This document shows positions 1 through 9,698 of a DNA stretch of 64,000 bases, piece by piece. The stretch covers positions 496,001 through 560,000 of the forward strand of contig CAVZUK010000003.1 in NCBI GenBank assembly GCA_963778465.1. The letters are read 5' to 3'. The notes under the pieces were generated by a model. That model was not told the origin of the DNA. It saw only the letters and a program-made list of their open reading frames with translations, and ran no database searches. Source of the DNA: CAVZBW01 sp963778465 (GTDB taxonomy: Bacteria > Actinomycetota > Acidimicrobiia > Acidimicrobiales > RAAP-2). Numbering within the stretch: the first letter of the stretch is position 1; every line of letters begins with the position of its first letter. The translations under genes were made by a program, and so were the position numbers.

Positions 1-849
1 CTTCGCCTCGACGGGGGGCGTGCGGTCGAGGCGCTCGGCGGCCTCCCCCAGGGATCGGGAGGCGCCCAGGGCGTCCTCACGGTGGTACGGGCGACGATGG
101 CGCGCGCCCTACGCCGGGTGAGCACCGAGCAGGGCGTCGATCCGAGCGGACTCGCGCTCGTCGCCTACGGAGGAGCCGGCCCTCTGCACGCCACCGCACT
201 CGCCAAGGAGATCGGCTGCCGGGCGGTCGTCGTGCCCCCGGCGCCCGGCGTGCTGAGTGCCCTCGGGTTGCTGCTCGCCCCGCCGCGGTTCGAGGCTTCC
301 CGCACGGTGATGGCCGAGGTCGACGAGGACCTGTCCGGCACCTGGTCGAGGCTCGAGGACGACGTGCGGCGCGAGCTCGATCGGCAGGGTGCGACCGGGA
401 GGGTCACCTTGGTTCGGTTCGTCGATGCCCGCTACGCGCGCCAGTCCCACGAGCTGCGCATCCGTCTGGACGGGGATGAGATCGGGCCCGTGGACGAGGA
501 CGTGGCCGAGCTGCTGCACCGGGCCCACCGGGAGGCCTACGGCTACGCCATGCCGGATGAGCCGGTGCGCATCGTCACCCTGAGGGTGGTCGGGCGAGGG
601 CAACCCGTGCTGTCGAGCGCCCCGCCCGCCTGGGATCAGGGCGAAGCGGAACCGGAGCGATCGCGCGAGATCGGCGTCGACGGGGCGACCGTGACGGCGA
701 GGGTCGTCTCCCGAGCCAGCCTCAAGCCCGGTGACCGGGTCGAGGGTCCCGCTCTGGTCGAGCAACCCGACACCACGACCCTGCTGCACACAGGCGAGAT
801 CGCCGAGGTGGACGGGGCGCGCAATCTTGTGGTGCACCTTGGGACCTGA
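1..849 (+). CDS. hyuA: Hydantoinase/oxoprolinase family, subunit A (C-terminal part)
   Basis: The 5' end lies outside the window; frame 1 is open from base 1 to the TGA at 847-849 (282 residues seen). The Gly-rich stretch VAYGGAGPLHATALAKEIG, followed by VVVPPAPGVLSALG, is typical of the C-terminal part of the N-methylhydantoinase A / 5-oxoprolinase / acetone carboxylase beta family. These are ATP-dependent enzymes that open cyclic amides or carboxylate ketones. The partner subunit B gene overlaps the 3' end, so the two are translationally coupled. Whether the substrate is a hydantoin, 5-oxoproline or something else cannot be told from this fragment. The family call is firm; the substrate is unknown. 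Confidence 0.9.
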   Translation, partial: LRLDGGRAVEALGGLPQGSGGAQGVLTVVRATMARALRRVSTEQGVDPSGLALVAYGGAGPLHATALAKEIGCRAVVVPPAPGVLSALGLLLAPPRFEASRTVMAEVDEDLSGTWSRLEDDVRRELDRQGATGRVTLVRFVDARYARQSHELRIRLDGDEIGPVDEDVAELLHRAHREAYGYAMPDEPVRIVTLRVVGRGQPVLSSAPPAWDQGEAEPERSREIGVDGATVTARVVSRASLKPGDRVEGPALVEQPDTTTLLHTGEIAEVDGARNLVVHLGT

Positions 850-2431
850 ACGCCCGCTCACCGCGGTGGAGCTCGAGGTGTTCCGGCACGCCCTGTCCGG
901 GGTCGCCGACGAGATGGGTGTCGCGATGCGGCGCGCCGCCTATTCGCCCAACATCAAAGAGCGAGCGGACTGCTCGGCCGCCGTGTTCGGTCCGGACGGG
1001 AAGATGGTCGCCCAGGCGGAGCACATCCCGGTGCACCTGGGGGCGATGCCGGCCAGCGTGCGCGCCGTGCTCGACGACTTCGGCCGGCTCGAGCCCGGTC
1101 AGCAGGCCTGTGTCAACGACCCGTACCGGGGAGGGACCCACCTACCCGACCTCACCATCGTGAGCGCCGTCTACGCCGAGGGAGGGGACGAGCTGCTCGG
1201 GTACGTCGCCAATCGCGCCCACCACGCCGACGTCGGCGGGGCCGCGCCGGGATCGATGCCGGCCGGCGCGACCGACATCGCGATGGAGGGCATCCGGATC
1301 CCGCCGACCCTCGTCGCCGACGCCTCGGGGGAGCGGGCCGACGTCGTGCGGCTGATCGTCGCCAATTCCCGGACGCCGCAGGAGCGCCTCGGCGATCTGC
1401 GGGCCCAATTCGCGGCGAACCACGTCGGGGCGGGCCGCCTCCGAGAGCTTGCGGCCCGGATCGGCGCCGATCGTCTGCACCAGGCGGCGGAGGCCGTCTG
1501 CGACTACTCGGACCGGCGCGTCCGGGCGGCCGTCCGCGAGATCCCCGACGGCCGCTACCGGTTCCAAGACGTGCTCGAGGTCGGGACGGGCGTCACCATC
1601 CGGGCCGCAGTGACCGTGGCGGGCGACGAGGTGGCGATCGACTTCGCCGGCAGCGATCCGCAGGTCCCCGTCAACTGCAACGCCGTCTTCGCCGTGACCC
1701 TGTCGTGCTCGATGTTCGTCTTCCGCGTCCTCACCGATCCGGACGCACCCCCGAACGCCGGGTGCTACCGCGCCCTCCGGGTCGTGGCGCCCGAGGCCTC
1801 GGTGGTCAATGCCAGCTTCCCGGCGCCCACGGCCGCCGGCAACGTCGAGACGAGCCAACGCATCGTCGACGTCCTCATGGGCGCCTTCGCCCAGGCGTTG
1901 CCCTCGAGGGTCCCCGCGGCGAGCCAGGGCACGATGAACAACGTGTTGATCGGGGCCGGAGGTGCGCGTCCTTTCAGCTACTACGAGACGCTCGGGGGAG
2001 GAGAGGGCGCGACGCCGTCCCGGGACGGGATGTCCGGCGTGCACACCGGGATGACCAACACGCGCAACACGCCGGCGGAGGCGGTGGAGCTCGACTACCC
2101 GCTGCGCGTGTGGCGCTACGAGTTGCGACCTTCGAGCGGGGGGCTCGGGCAGCACGCCGGCGGGGACGGCCTCGTCCGTGAGATCGAGGTGTTGGCCGAC
2201 TGCACGCTGACCTTGCAATCGGAGCGCCGAGAGCATGCACCCTGGGGCCTCGGCGGCGGGCTCCCGGGCGCGCTCGGACGCAACACGCTCGTCCGTCCGG
2301 ACGGTCGGGAGGTGCCGCTCGAGGGCAAGGGCACCTGGCAGCTCGCCCGGGGGGAGCGGGTGCGGGTGGAGACGCCAGGCGGCGGCGGGTGGGGCCCACT
2401 TGCCGAAGGTGTCGTGCAGCGCCGAGAGTAG
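839..2431 (+). CDS. hyuB: Hydantoinase B/oxoprolinase family protein
   Basis: About 530 residues, a usual length for hydantoinase B. The N-terminal pattern TAVELEVFRHALSGVADEMG and the block CNDPYRGGTHLPD are hallmarks of the HyuB/oxoprolinase B family. It should pair with the upstream HyuA subunit as a cytoplasmic ATP-dependent cyclic-amide-opening or carboxylating enzyme. The frame is open upstream to 731, but that part is antiparallel to HyuA coding sense and does not look like the family. I chose TTG at 839, which overlaps the hyuA stop by 11 bases; GTG at 866 is the alternative. An SDR gene follows 56 bases downstream in the same direction and probably belongs to the same operon. Confidence 0.9.
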   Translation: MGPERPLTAVELEVFRHALSGVADEMGVAMRRAAYSPNIKERADCSAAVFGPDGKMVAQAEHIPVHLGAMPASVRAVLDDFGRLEPGQQACVNDPYRGGTHLPDLTIVSAVYAEGGDELLGYVANRAHHADVGGAAPGSMPAGATDIAMEGIRIPPTLVADASGERADVVRLIVANSRTPQERLGDLRAQFAANHVGAGRLRELAARIGADRLHQAAEAVCDYSDRRVRAAVREIPDGRYRFQDVLEVGTGVTIRAAVTVAGDEVAIDFAGSDPQVPVNCNAVFAVTLSCSMFVFRVLTDPDAPPNAGCYRALRVVAPEASVVNASFPAPTAAGNVETSQRIVDVLMGAFAQALPSRVPAASQGTMNNVLIGAGGARPFSYYETLGGGEGATPSRDGMSGVHTGMTNTRNTPAEAVELDYPLRVWRYELRPSSGGLGQHAGGDGLVREIEVLADCTLTLQSERREHAPWGLGGGLPGALGRNTLVRPDGREVPLEGKGTWQLARGERVRVETPGGGGWGPLAEGVVQRRE

Positions 2432-2487
2432 GCCGCGGCGCGGGGCCCAGCCTGGCGCGACCGATTCGACCCAGGAGACGGAGGGCA

Positions 2488-3321
2488 ATGGGACGCCTCG
2501 ACGGCAAGGTGGCGCTGATATCGGGGGCCGGGCGGGGCCAGGGGCGCTCGCACGCCGTCCGCTTCGCGGAGGAGGGCGCGAGCATCGTCGCCTTCGACCT
2601 CTGCGCGCCCGTCCCGTCGGCCCCCTACGACCTGGCGACCCCGGAGGACCTCGAGGAGACGGCCCGGGTGGTATCCGAGGCGGGGGGCGCCGTACACACC
2701 GGGATCGCCGACGTGCGGGACCTCGCCCAGATCCAGGCGGTGGTCAAGGAGGGGGAGCGCGAGATCGGCCCGATCGACACGGTGCTCGCCAACGCGGCCA
2801 TCGTCCACTCGGGAGGACCCGCCTGGTCGATCGACGAGGCGGCGTTCCGGGACGTCATCGACATCAACCTGATCGGGGTGTGGAACACGGTCCGAGCGGT
2901 GGTCCCCGGGATGATCGAGCGGGCGAGACCGGGTTCCATCATCGCCACCGCCTCGGGTGCGGCCAAGAAGGGCGTGCCCAACATCGGCGCCTACGTCGCC
3001 TCGAAGAGCGGCGTGCTCGGCCTCATGCACACGCTCGCGAGGGAGCTCGCCCCTTATGGGATCCGGGTGAACTCGATCCTGCCGGGGAACACCAACACGC
3101 CGATGATGAACAACCGGGCGTCCCGGCGGCTGTACGTGCCCGAGAGCGACGATCCGTCCGAGGAGCAATTCGCGGCGCGTGCCCGGCGCGGCGTGCCCCT
3201 CGGTGTGCCCTGGGTCGAGCCCTCCGACATCTCGGAGGCCATGGTCTACCTGGCCTCGGACGAGGCCCACCTCGTGACCGGGGTGGAGCTTCCGGTGGAC
3301 GGCGGCGGCTTGGCGACCTGA
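2488..3321 (+). CDS. Mycofactocin-type short-chain dehydrogenase/reductase
   Basis: 277 residues from ATG 2488, preceded by a GGAGACGGAGGG ribosome site. The nucleotide-binding glycines are in SGAGRGQGRSHA (residues 12-23). Catalytic residues are N127, S156, Y169 and K173. An insertion at about residues 41-69, with the sequence YDLATPEDLEET, separates beta2 from the next helix. That insertion plus the GRGQGRSHA start is the signature of SDRs with tightly bound NAD(H) whose electrons go to the peptide-derived cofactor mycofactocin. The gene follows hyuAB, so it may oxidise an alcohol arising in the same pathway. No mycofactocin biosynthesis genes are in the window; they would be expected elsewhere in the genome. 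Confidence 0.88.
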   Translation: MGRLDGKVALISGAGRGQGRSHAVRFAEEGASIVAFDLCAPVPSAPYDLATPEDLEETARVVSEAGGAVHTGIADVRDLAQIQAVVKEGEREIGPIDTVLANAAIVHSGGPAWSIDEAAFRDVIDINLIGVWNTVRAVVPGMIERARPGSIIATASGAAKKGVPNIGAYVASKSGVLGLMHTLARELAPYGIRVNSILPGNTNTPMMNNRASRRLYVPESDDPSEEQFAARARRGVPLGVPWVEPSDISEAMVYLASDEAHLVTGVELPVDGGGLAT

Positions 3322-3369
3322 TCTGCTCGACGGCCGTGCGCTCTTGGAGGCGCCGGTCGCGCCCCGTGC

Positions 3370-4350
<981 letters not shown>

Positions 4351-4436
4351 CCCTTCCGTCTAGCGGTTCTGCCAAATGCCCCGATCGCCGCGGGGCGGGC
4401 CGGTCAGGGTGCGTCGCCCCGTCCCGCGCCCTATCG

Positions 4437-4892
4437 TCAGGTCGGAATCGGGAAGACCGCCGCGGGATCCGTCCCGATCTTGCGGGCAAGGCTCTGGTAG
4501 TGGCGCTCCGCGAACCGCCATTGGCCGTCGACCGAGACGTAGCGGTCTCGGTAGAGGCCGAAGGCGTTGCTCCATTCCCCCGACCCTCGCTCCTGGCGCA
4601 GCTCGACCATGTAGAGGCGGCCGCTGGCGGTGCCGTCGCTGCCGATGTCGAGGACCGTGTTGAGGATGACGAACTCGAAGAACTCGAAATGCTCGATGGC
4701 AGACCCCACGAAGTCCCCGAGGGCCCCCGGCCCCACGAGCTCGACCACTTCCCGTGTCACCGTGTCGACATGGATCGGGGCGTCCTCGAGGAACAGCTCC
4801 TCGAGCTCCGGCCAGGCCCGACGGGTGACGACGTCGGCGTAGGAGGCCTGGAGCCTCGTGATGGCGATGTACGCGAGGGTGTCTTCGGTCAC
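4437..4892 (-). CDS. SnoaL-like / nuclear transport factor 2-fold protein
   Basis: 151 residues from GTG 4892. A small alpha+beta cone protein with ITRLQASYADVVTRRAWPELEELF at the start and QWRFAERHYQSLAR near the end, the usual layout of SnoaL_4-type proteins (polyketide cyclase, dehydratase or limonene-epoxide-hydrolase-like fold). Its start overlaps the stop of the upstream membrane-protein gene by four bases, so the two form a small operon. No catalytic residue set clearly identifies a reaction. Confidence 0.75.
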   Translation of the reverse strand: MTEDTLAYIAITRLQASYADVVTRRAWPELEELFLEDAPIHVDTVTREVVELVGPGALGDFVGSAIEHFEFFEFVILNTVLDIGSDGTASGRLYMVELRQERGSGEWSNAFGLYRDRYVSVDGQWRFAERHYQSLARKIGTDPAAVFPIPT

Positions 4893-5716
4893 CGGCCAAG
4901 TATGGCAGCGGACCGTCGCGGCGAAGCCTCCGGCCATCGCTTCACCTCGCGCCGCGCGACGGCGAAGGAGAGCGCGGCCAGCGGCAGCTCCACGAAGGCC
5001 ATCGCGATGCCGGCGAGCTGGACGGCTCCCGTGGTGGCCACGACGTTGAACCAGGCGTCGCAGAAGAGCAGGGTGCCCGTGAACGCCGCGGCCACCGCCA
5101 CGCTCGCCAGGCGTCGATAGAGGCACCACCCCGTCGCCGCGAGCCCGACGAGCTCGAAGACGTCGAGTCCCGTCCAGACCAGCCGGAGATGGTGCGCGGC
5201 GTGCTCGGACGGGAGCCCGTGACTCAGGACGACGACGAGCGGTAGCAGCGCGAGCGCCCCGAAGGTGAGGAGGGGGACGACCACGGTCGGTGGGCCCGTG
5301 TGCTCTCCAAGAGGACGGAAGAGGCGCCGGACGATCCACGCGCACAACAGCGCGACGGGCAGCTGCACGATCAGCGCATAGCCGAGGGCGAGGCCGAAGC
5401 TGTGCCCCGTCGTGGTCACCGTGGCGAACCACGCCGAGATGATGGTCAACGTCGCGGTGAACGTCCCGGAGATGACGGTGAAGTGGGAGTTCCTCCAGCA
5501 TCCGGCCGCAGTGGCGAGCATTCCGAGCACCATCAGGAGCGAGACGCCGAACCGCACGAGATGGAGGTGGTAGGCGACCCCGTTGGCCGACTGCTCCTCG
5601 TAGAGGGCGAAGATCCACGGTGCGAGGAAGGCGGCGGACCCCCAGTACACGACGAGGAGGACGCGTCGCGTGAGGAAGCGGCCAATCGGCCGCCGTCCGT
5701 CTGGAACGGGCTCCAT
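4889..5716 (-). CDS. Polytopic membrane protein of unknown function
   Basis: 275 residues from ATG 5716 (TTG 5722 is possible). Seven or eight hydrophobic segments are visible, beginning with RRVLLVVYWGSAAFLAPWIF and ending in a basic Ser/Arg tail. I do not recognise a family. Conserved-looking polar residues inside membrane segments include CW and HF around residues 75-80 and HAAHH between two helices. It is translationally coupled to the SnoaL gene downstream through a four-base overlap and is divergent from the epoxide hydrolase at 5788. Confidence 0.7.
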   Translation of the reverse strand: MEPVPDGRRPIGRFLTRRVLLVVYWGSAAFLAPWIFALYEEQSANGVAYHLHLVRFGVSLLMVLGMLATAAGCWRNSHFTVISGTFTATLTIISAWFATVTTTGHSFGLALGYALIVQLPVALLCAWIVRRLFRPLGEHTGPPTVVVPLLTFGALALLPLVVVLSHGLPSEHAAHHLRLVWTGLDVFELVGLAATGWCLYRRLASVAVAAAFTGTLLFCDAWFNVVATTGAVQLAGIAMAFVELPLAALSFAVARREVKRWPEASPRRSAAILGR

Positions 5717-5787
5717 GGCCAAGAGAGTACGAACCCGACGGGCCCGTCCTCGACCCGGCGGCGAGGAGCTGGTCTAACGTCACCGCG

Positions 5788-6936
5788 GTGGCGGACCCCA
5801 TTCCCTTTCGGATCGACATCACTCCGGATGCCGTCGATGACCTGAGGCGCCGGCTCGAGGCAACGAGGTGGCCAGAGAAGGAGGCCGTCGACGATTGGTC
5901 CCAAGGGGCCCCACTCGCGTTCGTCCGGGACTTGTGCGACCACTGGGCCCGCACCTACGACTTCGACGCGGCGGAGGGGCGTTTCAACGCTTTCCCTCAA
6001 TTTCGCACCGAGGTCAGCGCGGACGGGTCGTCGCTCGGCGTCCACTTCCTGCACGTTCGCTCCCCGGAGCCGACGGCGCTGCCGCTCATCCTGACGCACG
6101 GGTGGCCCGGATCGGTCGTCGAGTTCTTCGACGCCATCGGGCCACTGACGGATCCGGTGCGTTACGGGGGCTCCGCCTCGGATGCCTTCCACGTGGTGGT
6201 GCCCTCGCTCCCCGGCTACGGATGGAGCGACAAGCCGACCTCCCCGGGCTGGACCGTGCCCCGCATCGCCCGGGCCTGGGACGACCTGATGGTCGGGCTC
6301 GGGTACGACCGCTACGGGGCGCAGGGAGGCGACTGGGGTGCGATGGTCACCACCAGTCTCGGGCAGCAGGTCCCCGAGCACCTGGTCGGGGTGCACGTCA
6401 ACATGGCCGTGGTGCGTCCCGACGAGTCCACGTTCGGGGACCTCACCGAGACGGAGCAGGCCGCCCTGGCCACCATCGCGGAGCACCGGAAGACGGGGGG
6501 CGGGTACTCGTCCCAGCAGTCGACGCGCCCGCAGACCCTCGGCTACGGGCTCGTCGACTCGCCCGCCGGCCAGTGCGCGTGGATCGTCGAGAAGTTCTGG
6601 GCCTGGACGGACTGCGCCGGCGACCCCTACAACGCGTTGAGCGCCGACAAGATGCTCGACAACGTGATGGCCTACTGGCTGCCCGGCACGGGCGCATCGT
6701 CCGCGCGCCTGTACTGGGAGAGCTTCCGGGACCGAGGGGCGGGTCCGGTCGAGCTCCCTTCGGGCATCTCGGTGTTCCCCGGGGAGATCATCCGGGTCTC
6801 CCGTCGTTGGGCGGAGCAACGGTTCACAGATCTGCGATGGTTCAACGAGCCCGAGGCCGGCGGCCACTTCGCCGCATTCGAGCAGCCCGCTCTCTTCGTG
6901 GACGAGGTGCGCAATTTCTTCCGACTCGTCCGGTGA
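5788..6936 (+). CDS. Epoxide hydrolase, microsomal (EHN) type
   Basis: 382 residues from GTG 5788. An N-terminal EHN domain (FRIDITPDAVDDLRRRLEATRWP) precedes an alpha/beta-hydrolase core. The oxyanion-hole motif HGWPGS is at residues 104-109, the nucleophile D182 is in QGGDWGAM, and the probable general base H360 is in EAGGHFAAFE. The two-tyrosine lid region lies between. The enzyme should hydrolyse epoxides to diols in the cytoplasm. The gene stands alone; the IS element lies about 100 bases downstream of its stop and has not disrupted it. Confidence 0.93.
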   Translation: MADPIPFRIDITPDAVDDLRRRLEATRWPEKEAVDDWSQGAPLAFVRDLCDHWARTYDFDAAEGRFNAFPQFRTEVSADGSSLGVHFLHVRSPEPTALPLILTHGWPGSVVEFFDAIGPLTDPVRYGGSASDAFHVVVPSLPGYGWSDKPTSPGWTVPRIARAWDDLMVGLGYDRYGAQGGDWGAMVTTSLGQQVPEHLVGVHVNMAVVRPDESTFGDLTETEQAALATIAEHRKTGGGYSSQQSTRPQTLGYGLVDSPAGQCAWIVEKFWAWTDCAGDPYNALSADKMLDNVMAYWLPGTGASSARLYWESFRDRGAGPVELPSGISVFPGEIIRVSRRWAEQRFTDLRWFNEPEAGGHFAAFEQPALFVDEVRNFFRLVR

Positions 6937-7043
6937 CGGAAGGCATGACGACGGCGCCTATTGGTGATCGGTAGATCGGCACACCGATAACGGTCATACC
7001 CCCCCGTGGGGTTGCGTCCATGTCGATGGCGCTAGAGCTCTAG

Positions 7044-7060
7044 CCCCAGCTCTTCACGAG
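7044..7060 (+). repeat. Left inverted terminal repeat of the IS1380 element
   Basis: CCCCAGCTCTTCACGAG, the exact reverse complement of 8710-8726. The flanking CTAG at 7040-7043 is repeated at 8727-8730. Confidence 0.93.
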
Positions 7061-7234
7061 AATCCGGCGGTGGCCGTTGGCGGCATTCGGATCGACGGCG
7101 ACGGGCGCTGGGCAGTGATTCGTTACCTCGTGAGGTCGCGACGGCCCTCATTTGGCGGCATCTCGTCCAGCGAGGTCGTGTGGAATGCGCGACGGGTCCA
7201 CCCGGGTCCCACTGCGCGTCGGGGTTGGTGGTGC

Positions 7235-8605
7235 TCAGGTGAGCGCGGCGATGCGCCGATGGGCGCGGACGATGTCTTCGGCGCTCGGCCAGTGATGAAG
7301 CACGCGGATGACGAGGCGGCGGCCTCGGCGGACCAGACGACCGGGTGCGTGGAGGAAGGACCAACGCAGGGCCTTCGGACGGGCCGTGGCGAGTGTTCCC
7401 TCGAGGCACAGCAGCTGGAACCAACGCACGAGGTCGGCCGACAGCGCGACCACAAAGAGCCAGGCGCGGTTGGCGGCGAGATCGGCGAAAGGGAACCGCA
7501 GGAGCCCCGACTCCTTCAGCCGCAAGATGTGGTCCTCCACGTGGGCGTGGGCCCGCATGATCTGGTCGAGCTCGACCGGCGAGCCGTCGCAGTCGGTGTA
7601 GAAGCCCCAGTAGCGGTAGTCGGTTGCCCGGAAGAGGCTCTGCTGGGCGCCGGGATGCAAGGGCTCTCGGCGCACGATGAACCGAGTGCCCCCGGGCCAC
7701 TCCGACAGGTCCACCTCGTCGGTCAGCTCGATCACTCCGGAGCCCGGACGCACCTCGCCCTCTTGGGTCACGGCCGGTTCCCAGAGCTCGTCCATCCCGA
7801 CGGCGTTGAAGATGGCCCCTTGGACCTGGGCGTTCGTGCGAGCGACCACCAGAAAGGCCACATTCCTCGCCCGGCAGCCCGAAACGAAGCCCTGTGTGCA
7901 GCCGGCCGAGTCGCTGCGGACGACCATGGCACGCGTAACGGCGGCGGGGTCGTCGCCGGGGCGGTGGCCACCGGCGACCTCGTCGGGGAGCTGGGCGATG
8001 GCGGCGTCGAGGACATCGAGGTGGTCGCTCACCGTGTTGGCGGCGGCGTTGCCCGGCCGAAGCAGCGACGACAGGCACTCACCGGTGGCATCGGCGATGC
8101 AGAGCATCGGGTGATAGCCCCACCCGCCCTTGTAGGTCGGCCCGGTGCCCTCCTTCGTGTCGGTGTGGATCTCGACGAGCGACGCGTCGATGTCCAAGAC
8201 CACCGGCGTCGTGCCGGTGGTCTTGGAGGAACGGCGCCACACCGTGTTCCTGACCGAGGCAACCGCCCGCTCCAGGTGCTCCAAGGTGGTCGAGGACAGC
8301 TCGTGGAAGGCCCGCCACACCGTCGAGTCCGACGGCACCGAACCGAAGAGGTCCTCCTGGGCGCGCAGGTGCTCGATGTCCAGACAGCTCTCTCCGCCGC
8401 CGGCGAGCACGAGCGCCATCTGGACGAGGACCTTGCCCCGGTCGTGCAGCGGGAGCCGCTCACCACGGAATGGGATCGCCGCCGAGAGGGAATCGCCGAG
8501 CCCAAGACGGTCTGCAAAACAGCCAAGGGCGTGCAGTCCGACGTGTGCCGCCACCTGGTCGCCGCCAGGTTCCACGATGACCGAGCGGGCGCTGTTAGCG
8601 TGCAT
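7235..8605 (-). CDS. IS1380-family DDE transposase
   Basis: 456 residues from ATG 8605, full length for the family. Recognisable blocks are VVLDIDASLVEIH (first catalytic Asp), GGWGYHPMLCIADATGE, VRSDSAG (second Asp) and YRYWGFYTDCDG followed by an HAHVEDHILRLKE stretch typical of the IS1380 DDE_1 domain. It carries out cut-and-paste transposition of the surrounding element. No frameshift or internal stop is seen. It is transcribed away from the right end, opposite to the epoxide hydrolase. Confidence 0.95.
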   Translation of the reverse strand: MHANSARSVIVEPGGDQVAAHVGLHALGCFADRLGLGDSLSAAIPFRGERLPLHDRGKVLVQMALVLAGGGESCLDIEHLRAQEDLFGSVPSDSTVWRAFHELSSTTLEHLERAVASVRNTVWRRSSKTTGTTPVVLDIDASLVEIHTDTKEGTGPTYKGGWGYHPMLCIADATGECLSSLLRPGNAAANTVSDHLDVLDAAIAQLPDEVAGGHRPGDDPAAVTRAMVVRSDSAGCTQGFVSGCRARNVAFLVVARTNAQVQGAIFNAVGMDELWEPAVTQEGEVRPGSGVIELTDEVDLSEWPGGTRFIVRREPLHPGAQQSLFRATDYRYWGFYTDCDGSPVELDQIMRAHAHVEDHILRLKESGLLRFPFADLAANRAWLFVVALSADLVRWFQLLCLEGTLATARPKALRWSFLHAPGRLVRRGRRLVIRVLHHWPSAEDIVRAHRRIAALT

Positions 8606-8709
8606 CTCGTAGGTGCCCTTCTTCCCTGGATCTTGGTTGGTCTCGCAACCCCAAGACTCGCAGGTGGGAAGGGCACGTACGCGTATACGCGCTGGTCAGC
8701 TCATGCGGT

Positions 8710-8726
8710 CTCGTGAAGAGCTGGGG
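8710..8726 (-). repeat. Right inverted terminal repeat of the IS1380 element
   Basis: Exact inverse of the left end (7044-7060); followed directly by CTAG at 8727-8730. Confidence 0.93.
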
Positions 8727-8823
8727 CTAGGCGGATGACGGCCCGGAACCTGTAGACGAGGTCGCCGCCTCGTGCGATATCCACCTGGATGGATTTTCGT
8801 GGACTTCACGGACGCGCAGTCGA

Positions 8824-9615
8824 TCACGCCTTGAGCGCGATGAGGCAAGGCCCATCAGGAATGAAGTACCCCTCGGGAGGATGGAAAACGTCGCTTGGAC
8901 CGACAGTGATCGAGCCGCCAGGTTGCACTTCTTTGTGATCAAGCTTGCACGCCTTCCAGCCAACATTTGAGACAAGCGTCGGTTCCGCTAGAGCTATGTA
9001 ATACTGGGGGGCATTGGTCCATTGAATACTGCATAAGTTGCCCGATCTAATCGCCCAGACATGCGAAGTAAAGAAGGGACACTGAGGAAGGGTTACGAGG
9101 AGTTGAGATCTCGAGTTGGGATCAGGTATACACGTCAGCTCCGCAAAGTCGCATTTCGCGTAGTAGGGCAAACCGGGGTCATCTTGGCCGAACCAGATCG
9201 TGCCCGATACGTCAAAGGGAGCGCCGAACGAAACTTTCCACTGAGCCCAACTGGCTCGGACACCACAACCGTGTGCAGTTGTGAAAGGTTCGATCTGAAA
9301 ACCGTGCACTTCACGCCAGGCGGACGTGTTGAACCCGGGGAAGGACTGAGTGTCAACACATTGAAAATCGACGAGGCTCACACTTGCAGTGACGTTTGGG
9401 CCGAGGCCGGCGACCACACTCCCGCCCTCAAGCCTTGACGCTGCAGCCTCTGCAGGCAGAGGAGCTGCCTGAATAAGACCTACCAAGACGAGGACGGGAG
9501 CCAAGATCAGTGCAAGGCCGACGTGAAGACGCACTTGCCTGGCGTGCCGCCTCACGGGTTTAGCCGTCGGTATGAACCTGCCGCCCCACGCGGCGAGCTT
9601 CGAAGACATCGTCAT
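8824..9615 (-). CDS. Secreted orphan protein in an AT-richer island
   Basis: 263 residues from ATG 9615, preceded by GGGGAGTGAG. The N-terminus has basic residues followed by a hydrophobic stretch (HVGLALILAPVLVLVGLIQA) ending at AAPLPAEAAA, which looks like a signal peptide. The mature part holds about ten cysteines, including FQCVD, GCGV, KCDF, LTCIP, QCPF, LCSIQW and ACKL, suggesting disulfides outside the cell. I recognise no family. Base composition is roughly 50-55% G+C against about 70% around it, and codon use differs from neighbours. It lies beside an IS element, so acquisition by transfer is likely. Confidence 0.65.
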   Translation of the reverse strand: MTMSSKLAAWGGRFIPTAKPVRRHARQVRLHVGLALILAPVLVLVGLIQAAPLPAEAAASRLEGGSVVAGLGPNVTASVSLVDFQCVDTQSFPGFNTSAWREVHGFQIEPFTTAHGCGVRASWAQWKVSFGAPFDVSGTIWFGQDDPGLPYYAKCDFAELTCIPDPNSRSQLLVTLPQCPFFTSHVWAIRSGNLCSIQWTNAPQYYIALAEPTLVSNVGWKACKLDHKEVQPGGSITVGPSDVFHPPEGYFIPDGPCLIALKA

Positions 9616-9698
9616 TTGCTCACTCCCCGGGGCAAGAGGTTAGTCCAGCCCAGGGGGGCTACCGACCCGCCGGCGGAACCCGGACGGGCCGGACGGAT

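Larger units (their letters stand above)
7040..8730. mobile_element. IS1380-family insertion sequence with target duplication
   Basis: A complete element at 7044-8726 (1683 bp), bounded by perfect 17-bp inverted terminal repeats CCCCAGCTCTTCACGAG (7044-7060 and, reversed, 8710-8726). The 4-bp sequence CTAG sits directly outside both ends (7040-7043 and 8727-8730) and is read as the target-site duplication. One intact transposase fills the interior. Size, CC-starting ends and short duplication all fit IS1380. Perfect ends, intact transposase and intact duplication suggest a recent and possibly still active insertion. Confidence 0.93.

Noticed and set aside
6950..7030. Possible sixth copy of the TCACCC palindrome near ATACCCCCCCGTGGGGTTG
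   Set aside because: The half-sites lack TCA/TGA and the spacing differs; it is only a GC-rich inverted run.
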